A stretch of DNA of 20,155 bases from an uncultured Bacteroidales bacterium (lineage in GTDB: Bacteria > Bacteroidota > Bacteroidia > Bacteroidales > Marinilabiliaceae). Under the pieces are notes generated by a model, which was given only the letters and a program-made list of their open reading frames with translations, did no database searches and was not told the origin of the DNA. Made by a program: the position numbers and the translations under genes. Positions 13,598-20,155 of this stretch are shown here, one piece after another. The stretch lies in contig CALAVC010000162.1 of NCBI GenBank assembly GCA_937892095.1, forward strand, positions 1 through 20,155, in the 5' to 3' direction. Every line of letters begins with the position of its first letter. Position 1 is the first letter of the stretch.

Positions 13598-13665
13598 AAG
13601 TAGCAAAGAAATGGCTCTTTGCAAACTTTCTACCAAGTGTTACAAACCAAACTCTTACAATAACT

Positions 13666-15948
13666 ATGTCAGAATCACTATTTTGGCTCGTGCCCGTGAG
13701 TTCTGTTGTCGCTCTCCTTTTCGCATGGATATTCTATCGCGATATGATGAAAAGTAGCGAAGGAACCGACCGTATGCGCGAGATTGCAAGCTATGTCCGT
13801 CAGGGTGCTATGGCCTATTTGCGCCGACAATATGGCGTCGTAATCAAAGTGTTCATTGTTCTTGCCATTGTTCTTGCCATTTTGGCATTCATGGGAGTCC
13901 AGAATCCATTCGTACCCGTGGCATTCCTCACAGGTGGTTTCTTCTCGGGTCTCTGCGGCTATCTCGGCATGAAGACGGCCACCAACGCCTCTGCTCGCAC
14001 AGCCTGTGGTGCCACCAAGAGCCTCAACTCAGGTCTTAAAATAGCTTTCCGCTCAGGTGCAGTCATGGGTCTTGTCGTCGTGGGCTTCGGTCTGCTCGAT
14101 ATAGCTCTGTGGTTCTGGCTACTCAACGACGTTGTTTTTTCTGTTGCCAATATGGCAAATGGTCTCGACTTCTGTGGACTGACATTTGTACACCCCGGCA
14201 CAGACGAACACCAGAAAATGATTGAGATAACCGCAACCATGCTTACCTTTGGCATGGGTGCTTCCACTCAAGCTCTCTTTGCTCGTGTCGGTGGTGGCAT
14301 ATTCACCAAAGCAGCCGACGTCGGTGCCGACCTCGTTGGCAAAGTCGAAGCCGGAATCCCCGAAGACGACCCACGTAACCCTGCCACCATTGCCGACAAC
14401 GTTGGCGACAACGTTGGCGACGTTGCAGGTATGGGTGCCGACCTCTACGAAAGTTTCTGTGGTTCAGTGCTCTCAACGGCTGCTCTCGGAGCCGCCATTC
14501 CAGCCCTTTCCGATAGCAACCAGCTAAAGATGGTCATTGCGCCCATGCTTGTTGCTGCCATTGGCACTCTGCTGTCGGTTGTAGGCATCTATGCTGTTCG
14601 CACCAAAGAAGGTGCTTCACAAAAAAATCTGCTCAATGCCCTATTGCTCGGCACGGGCGGTGCTTCAGCTCTCATTCTCGTGGCCGTTGCGCTAATGGCT
14701 TGGGCTGGCTGGATTAGCTGGGGCATATTTGGTTCCGTTGTCGCAGGCTTGCTCTCTGGTGTCATCATTGGTCAGGGTACAGAATACTATACCTCCGATG
14801 AATATAAACCCACCAAGGGCATCGCTAGTCAGACGCAACAAGGCTATGCCACCACCATCATCGAAGGCATCGCCGTCGGTATGTATTCCACGTGGCTACC
14901 AGTCGTTGTCGTTGCTGCTGCCATCATTGCAGCCTTTGGCTTTGCAGGTGGTTTCGCAGGCGAAGCACACTCGTTTGCCTATGGCGTCTACGGCATTGGC
15001 TTCGCTGCCGTCGGCATGCTCTCCACTCTTGGCGTAACGCTTGCCACAGACGCCTTCGGACCCATTGCCGACAACGCAGGCGGTAATGCCGAGATGAGTG
15101 GACTACCCGAAGAAGTCCGTCGTCGCACCGACGCACTCGATAGTCTTGGCAATACCACAGCTGCCACAGGCAAAGGCTTTGCCATCGGCTCTGCCGCACT
15201 CACTGCCATGGCTCTTCTCGCAGCCTATATGGAAGAAATTCGCATGTGGCTTGGTAGGCTCGCCACCAAGGCCGACGGCATACACCAAATAGGCGACACT
15301 TTGTTTAGCACCGACGGCCGCGATGGCACCATCAAGATTGCCGAAGCCACCATGCGCGACTTCGTCTCAGCCTTCGACCTCTCGCTCTTCAACCCCATGT
15401 TACTCGGTGGTCTCTTCATAGGTGCCATGATGGCATTCCTCTTCTGTGCCATGAGCATGAAAGCCGTCGGGCGTGCTGCCTCTAAGATGGTCGACGAAGT
15501 CCGTCGTCAGTTCCGCGAAATAAAAGGTATCATGGATGGTACTGGCACACCCGACTATGCACGCTGTGTCGAAATATCGACCAAAGGTGCTCAACACGAA
15601 ATGGTCGTTCCGTCTCTCCTTGCCATCATAGTCCCCATCGCCGTAGGTCTCATCTTTGGAGTGCCCGGTGTAGTCGGTCTGCTCGGTGGTGGTCTGACTG
15701 CTGGTTTCACGCTTGCCGTCATGCTCAACAATGCTGGTGGCGCATGGGACAATGCCAAGAAGTATATCGAAAAAGGTAACTATGGTGGCAAGGGTAGCGA
15801 TTGTCATAAGGCAGCCGTTGTCGGCGACACCGTCGGCGACCCATTCAAAGACACATCAGGACCCAGCCTCAACATTCTCATCAAGCTCATGTCTATGGTC
15901 TCTGTCGTAATGGCTGGTCTTACCATTACATACTCTCTACTCGGCTAA
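13666..15948 (+). CDS. hppA: K+-dependent membrane pyrophosphatase, probably Na+-pumping
   Basis: A 760-residue integral membrane protein with about 16 hydrophobic segments that hydrolyses pyrophosphate to pump Na+ and/or H+ out of the cytoplasm. Catalytic motifs are intact: DVGADLVGKVEAGIPEDDPR (218-237), DNVGDNVGD (244-252), TDAFGPIADNAGGNAEM (461-477) and a C-terminal GDTVGDPFKDTSGPS. GNTTAATGKG (495-504) has Ala where K+-independent enzymes have Lys, marking the K+-dependent class. Glu262 in DLYESF sits at the position associated with Na+-transporting members; Bacteroides relatives are reported to move both Na+ and H+. It has its own upstream region with a palindrome and ends at a strong hairpin. 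Confidence 0.95.
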   Translation: MSESLFWLVPVSSVVALLFAWIFYRDMMKSSEGTDRMREIASYVRQGAMAYLRRQYGVVIKVFIVLAIVLAILAFMGVQNPFVPVAFLTGGFFSGLCGYLGMKTATNASARTACGATKSLNSGLKIAFRSGAVMGLVVVGFGLLDIALWFWLLNDVVFSVANMANGLDFCGLTFVHPGTDEHQKMIEITATMLTFGMGASTQALFARVGGGIFTKAADVGADLVGKVEAGIPEDDPRNPATIADNVGDNVGDVAGMGADLYESFCGSVLSTAALGAAIPALSDSNQLKMVIAPMLVAAIGTLLSVVGIYAVRTKEGASQKNLLNALLLGTGGASALILVAVALMAWAGWISWGIFGSVVAGLLSGVIIGQGTEYYTSDEYKPTKGIASQTQQGYATTIIEGIAVGMYSTWLPVVVVAAAIIAAFGFAGGFAGEAHSFAYGVYGIGFAAVGMLSTLGVTLATDAFGPIADNAGGNAEMSGLPEEVRRRTDALDSLGNTTAATGKGFAIGSAALTAMALLAAYMEEIRMWLGRLATKADGIHQIGDTLFSTDGRDGTIKIAEATMRDFVSAFDLSLFNPMLLGGLFIGAMMAFLFCAMSMKAVGRAASKMVDEVRRQFREIKGIMDGTGTPDYARCVEISTKGAQHEMVVPSLLAIIVPIAVGLIFGVPGVVGLLGGGLTAGFTLAVMLNNAGGAWDNAKKYIEKGNYGGKGSDCHKAAVVGDTVGDPFKDTSGPSLNILIKLMSMVSVVMAGLTITYSLLG

Positions 15949-15969
15949 TTCTCAAAGTTTTTTATGCTC

Positions 15970-16015
15970 GCACAGCCCTTGTCGCATGTCGGCAAGGGCT
16001 GTGCGCTGTGCTTTT
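15970..16015 (+). terminator. Strong hairpin terminator of hppA
   Basis: GCACAGCCCTTG (15970-15981) pairs perfectly with CAAGGGCTGTGC (15993-16004), extended inward by two further pairs to leave a 7-base loop. GCTGTGC and TTTT follow. It lies 21 bases past the hppA stop. On the opposite strand no T-run follows, so it favours rightward transcripts. Confidence 0.75.
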
Positions 16016-16047
16016 GTCAAAATAATCTTATGATTTTCCTACCTTTG
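16013..16047 (+). promoter_or_regulatory. Orphan rightward promoter in the convergent gap
   Basis: TACCTTTG (16040-16047) matches TAnnTTTG exactly and a TTTG lies at 16013-16016, 23 bases upstream. No credible gene follows on this strand before rsgA, which is encoded on the other strand from 16187. The rest of this 237-base gap (to 16186) is AT-rich with only tiny frames. Confidence 0.4.
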
Positions 16048-16186
16048 TGGCGTATTGCTTTGGGGCAAATCAATCTATGCAGTGGTCAAACCTCTCTTCG
16101 ATATGTGTTTTATTATATTTATTATTTTCTTGTTATATCTCTTGTCCAAGATATTCTTCTTTTTATGTTAAGCCGATAAGGTGTTC

Positions 16187-17149
16187 TCACCTCCTCAACC
16201 CATACCCCTGCCTATACTTTTCGTCCTTGTCTTCGTCGAGTATGTTCAAATAGCTATTGTAGCGCGACACTGCAATCTCGCCCTCTTCCACCGCCATGCG
16301 CACAGCACACCCAGGCTCGTGCGTATGTGTGCAGTTCGGATACCTACATTCGCTCAGCCGATTAAAAAATTCTGTAAAATAGTGTGCCACTTCGCTGTGT
16401 GGAATGTCGAATATACCAAAACCTCTCACGCCCGGAGTGTCTATAATGTCGCCACCAATGCTAAGTGGGTGCATCGTGGCAAACGTCGTCGTGTGTTTGC
16501 CCGTATCGTTCTGCACGCTTATTTCGTCAGTTCGCAGGTTCAGATTTGGCTCCAATGCGTTTATAATGGTCGATTTACCAACACCCGAATTGCCCGAAAT
16601 GACCGTTGTCTTGCCCTTCAATATTTCCGATAGTGTGTCAATCCCTTCTCTTTTCGTGGCCGAGAGTCGCACCGTCTTGTAGCCAATTTTTGTGTATAGG
16701 CTTTCCAACTCTTCAAGCTCTCGTTGCGTCTCGTCGTCATACAAGTCTGTTTTGTTAAAAGCTATTATCGTCCTTACGCCAAAAGCTTCTGCCGACACAA
16801 GAAAACGGTCTATGAAAACCGTCGACGTCTCGGGGTGTGCCAATGTCGCCACCAGCAAAGCTTGGTCAATATTAGCTGCTATGACGTGAGCTTGCTTGCT
16901 TAGGTTTGTACTTCGCCTCACAATGCAGTTGCGCCTATCGACAACCTCCACAATTGCGTGTGTCTGCCCGTCGTCGGTGTCAATTTGCACTCTGTCGCCC
17001 ACCGCCACTGGGTTTGTCGTACTCGTCTTGCTAAGGCGCATCTTGCCCCTTAGCTTACACTCTATGTAGTCGCCTGTGTCTGTGCGCACCACGTATGCAC
17101 CACCCGTCGAGCGCACCACCGTGCCATATCTCTTGTCGTTTGTCATCAT
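16187..17149 (-). CDS. rsgA: Ribosome small-subunit-dependent GTPase A
   Basis: RsgA is a circularly permuted GTPase that helps mature the 30S subunit. The 320-residue protein has an N-terminal OB fold (about 5-75), then G4 NKTD (132-135), G1 GNSGVGKS (186-193) and G3 DTPG (237-240) in the permuted order, and a C-terminal zinc site formed by Cys268, Cys273, His275 and Cys281. The frame stays open upstream to 17200, overlapping lolD, but ATG 17149 is five bases after the lolD stop and gives the usual N-terminus (MTNDKRYGTVV, from the second Met at 17146), so 17149 or 17146 is chosen. Last gene of the leftward operon. No good terminator follows; a 4-bp hairpin overlaps the stop. Confidence 0.93.
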   Translation of the reverse strand: MMTNDKRYGTVVRSTGGAYVVRTDTGDYIECKLRGKMRLSKTSTTNPVAVGDRVQIDTDDGQTHAIVEVVDRRNCIVRRSTNLSKQAHVIAANIDQALLVATLAHPETSTVFIDRFLVSAEAFGVRTIIAFNKTDLYDDETQRELEELESLYTKIGYKTVRLSATKREGIDTLSEILKGKTTVISGNSGVGKSTIINALEPNLNLRTDEISVQNDTGKHTTTFATMHPLSIGGDIIDTPGVRGFGIFDIPHSEVAHYFTEFFNRLSECRYPNCTHTHEPGCAVRMAVEEGEIAVSRYNSYLNILDEDKDEKYRQGYGLRR

Positions 17150-17154
17150 TTGCG

Positions 17155-17808
17155 TCAGTTCACTATCAGTCCGTCGCACATCCTTATGCGCCTGTCGCAA
17201 CGCTCTGCCATGTGCTCGTCGTGCGTAACAATTACAAACGTCTGCCCGAAATAGTCTCGAAGCGATCGGAATAGGCTCTGTAGCTCTGCCGCATTGTGCG
17301 AATCCAAATTGCCCGATGGCTCATCGGCAAAAATCACCGAGGGTGAATTTGATAGTGCACGTGCAATAGCCACGCGTTGTTTCTCGCCACCGCTCATTTC
17401 CGATGGCTTGTGCTCTGACCTGTCTGTCAGACCTAAGAATGTCAGCAATTCTTCTGCACGCTTAGAAGCCTCTTTCTTGCCATGTCCACCAATCAGCATT
17501 GGCAACATGACGTTTTCGCGTGCTGTAAACTCAGGTAGCAACTGATGAAACTGAAACACGAATCCGAGGTGCAGGTTTCTAAACTTAGACAATTCCATGT
17601 CGCTCATTTTCGTTACATCAACTCCATTGATTATTACCTGTCCATCGTCAGGCGTATCGAGTGTACCAATAATCTGAATCAGAGTGGTCTTCCCTGCCCC
17701 ACTTGGTCCAACAACACTAACGATTTCCCCCTTTCCTATGTTGAGGTCAATACCTTTGAGCACCTTAAGTTTACCAAAACTCTTGGTTATGTTTCTTGCT
17801 TCAATCAT
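17155..17808 (-). CDS. lolD: LolD-type ABC transporter ATPase
   Basis: A 217-residue ABC ATPase with Walker A GPSGAGKT (34-41), Q-loop FQFHQLLPEFTARENV (Gln86), signature MSGGEKQR (138-145), Walker B VIFADEPSGNLD (158-169) and the H-loop His196 in VTHDE. The LLPEFTARENV and DEPSGNLD features mark the LolD/MacB/FtsE-like group. The nearest match is LolD, which energises release of lipoproteins from the inner membrane toward the outer membrane. Its membrane partner (LolC/E-like) is not in the window, so substrate assignment is inferred. It lies 23 bases after the antiporter gene and five bases before rsgA. Confidence 0.85.
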   Translation of the reverse strand: MIEARNITKSFGKLKVLKGIDLNIGKGEIVSVVGPSGAGKTTLIQIIGTLDTPDDGQVIINGVDVTKMSDMELSKFRNLHLGFVFQFHQLLPEFTARENVMLPMLIGGHGKKEASKRAEELLTFLGLTDRSEHKPSEMSGGEKQRVAIARALSNSPSVIFADEPSGNLDSHNAAELQSLFRSLRDYFGQTFVIVTHDEHMAERCDRRIRMCDGLIVN

Positions 17809-17831
17809 GTTGACGGTCAGTTTTTTTCAAT

Positions 17832-19976
17832 TTAAATGGTTCTTGTTTGAAATTTTGACATCCACTGCGTGATTCCCGGTACGACATAGTCGTCTTGAGA
17901 ATGAGGGTCGGTGAATGTAACCTGATTGTTGTCGGTGTCTCCTTGTTGATCAGGCACAATTATCATCAAGCTGTTCTTGGAGAAAAACTTCTCAATCGGT
18001 TCTTGAAGTTTTCTGAAACTTGCCTGGTGACTTGCCGTTCCTTGTCTTGCCATAACAATTACGAGCAAGTGGTCGGGGTTTACTTCGTCTTTAAGTTGAT
18101 CCAGCCCATCCCTCATGTCAAACTCTTCATAATCGACCGTGAGTTTTGAATAATAGGCTTTTACATAATTCATAATAATGTTGCAGGTCTTCTCAGTTGC
18201 ATGAAAAGCCAACTGGCATTTCAAGCACTGTGACATCCTACATATTCTCTCGAGCCACCTATAGAATCCAGCCTCATGTTCAGCATTCTCGGGAACAGCC
18301 ACTACAATTTGTCTTATGTTGTTGAAATCCTTAACCGTATATTTGACAATGGTGATTTGCCTCATTAGACCGCCGATAAGTGCCTTTCCAAAAAGTCCGA
18401 GGAAAGAAGTGTCATCTGCTCGTCTTGTATGTAGGCCCATTATGACCTCTGATGCATCGTTTTCCCTAAACGCATGAATGGTAGCATTGGCAAAATTGAC
18501 ACCCAACCTGAGTTGAGTCTGCACAGGCAAATTGGCAGCCGAGCACAATTTCTTGGCTGCTTCCAGATATGCCTTTCCCTCCATCATCTTTTTCTTGCTC
18601 TCGTCATTGTCGTTTACCACGTTCAGACAAATAATTCCCCTCTTCAGTTTCTCATTTCTCATCAACAAGGCAGTACCGACCAACCACTTGATGGAATCCT
18701 CATTATTGATAGTAACGAGAATTTTCTCGTCGTCGTTCTTAGGTCTCTCGTTATGTAAATTATCGATATTTTCCGTCTTGAGTTGCCTTGCAGCCTTTTC
18801 GGTTGCTATAGAGCCGATGAGACATGAAAATAGAATCATCGCCACAACTCCGTCGAGCACATCATTGCTCATGAGTGGGGTTCCGTCGGGATAGACAAGC
18901 GTCGTTCCAACCATCACCATCGCCAGTGCACCGGCAGCATGTGCCTCGGATAGCCCAAACATCATCAGTCCGCTTGCCTTGCTAAGCTTTAGCATTCTCC
19001 TTGAGAGCCATGCCGCAACATATTTTGACAATGTAGATGCAAGGACAATGACCGCCACCACTCCAATGACCGCCTTGTTTGTGAATATTGGGCGAACATT
19101 CACCAACATACCCACTCCTATCAGGAAAAATGGTATGAAAATTGCATTTCCCACAAACTCCACCCTATTCATAAGTGGCCCATTATGAGGAATATATCTA
19201 TTAAATACGAGTCCCGCAAAGAAAGCTCCGAGGATTCCCTCGAATCCGGCAATGTCAGCCACTGTTGCTGCAACATAAATCATAGCAAGCACAAAGATGA
19301 AATGCAAGATAGGCTCAGACACTTTCTTGAAGAAAAACCTTATGACACGCGGCATGACTAAAGTGACGAAGGCAATTAAGAATGCGAATTTGGCAAAAAT
19401 CCACAGCCAAAATTTCCACCCTATATCCTCTCCCTTGAAACTTGCAGCAATGAGTGCCAGCGTGATGAGTGCAAAAATCAGTGCAATCATGGTAGCCACC
19501 ACCGATACCATGACACTCTTTTGACGATTGAGTTGGTATCTGCTTACAATAGGATATGCCACAAGAGTGTGAGAGGCAAAGATACAGGCGAGCAGCAATG
19601 CAGCCAGATGAGAATATTGTAGAATGTAAAGTCCTGTGAAATATCCAGTGGCAAATGGTATCAATGCCGTCATGGCTCCAAATATTCCACCTGGCTTACG
19701 GCTTTCCTTCATTCCGGCAAGATCCATTTCCAGTCCGGCAAGGAACATGATATAGTATATACCCACTTGTCCAAACAGCCTGAAACTATCGTCACGCTCG
19801 AGTATTCCCAGCCCGTTTTCTCCTATGATTACTCCAGAAATAATCAATCCCACAATATGTGGTATTCTAATCTTGGAGAAGAGAATAGGCGCAAAAAGGA
19901 TAATGGCCAACACAATGGAGAACACTCCAGTGGGATTGCTCACAGGCAGTTCAAGATATTGGGTGATTGAGTCCAT
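17832..19976 (-). CDS. CPA2 cation/proton antiporter with UspA-like C-terminal domains
   Basis: A 714-residue protein. Residues about 15-400 form a Na+/H+ exchanger-type membrane domain of 11-13 segments, with RIPHIVGLIISGVIIG, the family's FLAGLEMDL, and GFEGILGAFFAGLVFNR. After a polar linker (LHNERPKNDDE), a UspA-like domain (about 415-545, starting KILVTINNEDS) is followed by a second related region (about 560-700, starting IRQIVVAVPEN), both cytosolic and likely regulatory. It probably exchanges Na+ or K+ for H+ across the inner membrane; the ion is not clear from sequence. It uses AGA, AGG and GGA codons more than the rightward genes. It leads the operon with lolD and rsgA, behind TAACTTTG on this strand. 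Confidence 0.88.
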   Translation of the reverse strand: MDSITQYLELPVSNPTGVFSIVLAIILFAPILFSKIRIPHIVGLIISGVIIGENGLGILERDDSFRLFGQVGIYYIMFLAGLEMDLAGMKESRKPGGIFGAMTALIPFATGYFTGLYILQYSHLAALLLACIFASHTLVAYPIVSRYQLNRQKSVMVSVVATMIALIFALITLALIAASFKGEDIGWKFWLWIFAKFAFLIAFVTLVMPRVIRFFFKKVSEPILHFIFVLAMIYVAATVADIAGFEGILGAFFAGLVFNRYIPHNGPLMNRVEFVGNAIFIPFFLIGVGMLVNVRPIFTNKAVIGVVAVIVLASTLSKYVAAWLSRRMLKLSKASGLMMFGLSEAHAAGALAMVMVGTTLVYPDGTPLMSNDVLDGVVAMILFSCLIGSIATEKAARQLKTENIDNLHNERPKNDDEKILVTINNEDSIKWLVGTALLMRNEKLKRGIICLNVVNDNDESKKKMMEGKAYLEAAKKLCSAANLPVQTQLRLGVNFANATIHAFRENDASEVIMGLHTRRADDTSFLGLFGKALIGGLMRQITIVKYTVKDFNNIRQIVVAVPENAEHEAGFYRWLERICRMSQCLKCQLAFHATEKTCNIIMNYVKAYYSKLTVDYEEFDMRDGLDQLKDEVNPDHLLVIVMARQGTASHQASFRKLQEPIEKFFSKNSLMIIVPDQQGDTDNNQVTFTDPHSQDDYVVPGITQWMSKFQTRTI

Positions 19977-19990
19977 TGTGATTATTTTGT

Positions 19991-20012
19991 TGGATGTGTT
20001 TCAAAACATCCA
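19991..20012 (-). repeat. Hairpin in the antiporter 5' leader
   Basis: TGGATGT (19991-19997) and ACATCCA (20006-20012) form a 7-bp stem with an 8-base loop, 14 bases before the antiporter ATG on the reverse strand. It would lie in the mRNA leader. A T-run (20013-20017) follows on the + strand, so it could alternatively stop leftover rightward transcription. Confidence 0.4.
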
Positions 20013-20052
20013 TTTTTGTTGTCGAAAAGTGGTTTTAAGAGTAAAAAAGTCA

Positions 20053-20060
20053 TAAATTTG
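20053..20060 (+). promoter_or_regulatory. Rightward -7 element (TAAATTTG)
   Basis: TAAATTTG is an exact TAnnTTTG match directed out of the right end of the window. Three bases later an inverted copy (20064-20071) points the other way, making TAAATTTG-CTG-CAAAGTTA nearly symmetric. Confidence 0.4.
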
Positions 20061-20063
20061 CTG

Positions 20064-20071
20064 CAAAGTTA
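20064..20071 (-). promoter_or_regulatory. Promoter -7 element for the antiporter operon (TAACTTTG)
   Basis: On the reverse strand the bases read TAACTTTG, an exact match to TAnnTTTG, 87 bases before the antiporter ATG. No strong -33 element at the usual distance was found. It is the best candidate for the antiporter-lolD-rsgA transcript. Confidence 0.55.
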
Positions 20072-20114
20072 ATGAAAAAGTCGCAAATTTGTCGTAAAAC
20101 TCGTAATTAATTCA

Positions 20115-20122
20115 TAATTTTG
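20115..20122 (+). promoter_or_regulatory. Rightward promoter (TAATTTTG) for a gene beyond the window
   Basis: TAATTTTG matches TAnnTTTG exactly, with TTTG at 20088-20091 23 bases upstream. No start codon of a gene is visible before the window ends, so it probably drives a divergent gene to the right. Confidence 0.45.
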
Positions 20123-20155
20123 CATAAAAAACATAGAATTCGCATTTAAATTCAA

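Noticed and set aside
16181..16633. 150-codon forward frame over rsgA, downstream of the orphan promoter
   Set aside because: It is antisense to rsgA's zinc domain and G3 region, Cys/His-rich by mirror effect, with no family resemblance.
17150..17200. N-terminal extension of rsgA into lolD
   Set aside because: It would overlap lolD by 46 bases and add a non-family N-terminus; ATG 17149 lies just after the lolD stop.
1..20155. CRISPR array, insertion sequence or transposase
   Set aside because: No regularly spaced direct repeats and no transposase or integrase motifs were seen in any frame read.

Overview
The window looks like chromosomal DNA from a member of the Bacteroidota, most likely Bacteroidales. 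The evidence is the repeated promoter element TAnnTTTG in front of transcription units, the near absence of purine-rich ribosome binding sites, and characteristic families: DUF4369 thioredoxin-like lipoproteins, the long two-domain IspG, an N-acyl (possibly N-succinyl) arginine pathway, a membrane pyrophosphatase, and a CPA2 antiporter carrying UspA-like domains. No genus is assigned. Most genes have C-rich, G-poor coding strands; the first ~700 bases are much more AT-rich.

Layout. Positions 1-~690 are AT-rich and look foreign. They hold the 3' end of an unrecognised gene, a 34-codon basic mini-gene with its own promoter, a degenerate tRNA-like element (525-601), and AT-rich inverted repeats. 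A tRNA cluster follows (742-998): tRNA-Lys(UUU), a CAU tRNA, and an initiator-like CAU tRNA. All depart from the standard cloverleaf. The cluster ends at a hairpin terminator. From 1067 to 10128 genes run rightward: a MalY/PatB-type PLP enzyme, then, behind a promoter, argB-argE-argH, a lipoprotein, a DUF4369/thioredoxin-like lipoprotein, lpxH, a Tic20/DUF4870-type membrane protein and ispG. Most junctions overlap by ATGA or are a few bases wide, so this is probably one operon joining arginine synthesis, envelope (lipid A) and isoprenoid genes.

From 10203, separate rightward units follow: a conserved exported protein ending at a terminator; rfbA-rfbC-rfbD (dTDP-rhamnose synthesis, without rfbB), ending at a terminator; and hppA, a K+-dependent, probably Na+-type membrane pyrophosphatase, ending at a strong hairpin. 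The strand then switches. A leftward operon (19976 to 16187) encodes a cation/proton antiporter with C-terminal UspA-like domains, a LolD-type ABC ATPase and the ribosome-assembly GTPase RsgA. The last 180 bases are an AT-rich divergent promoter region.

Most of the window is housekeeping. The least ordinary parts are the tRNA cluster beside phage-like DNA, a thioredoxin-fold protein whose CxxC is SxxS, a promoter inside a terminator hairpin before rfbA, a palindrome before hppA, and a consensus promoter with no gene behind it in the convergent gap. No CRISPR array, insertion sequence or rRNA gene was seen.
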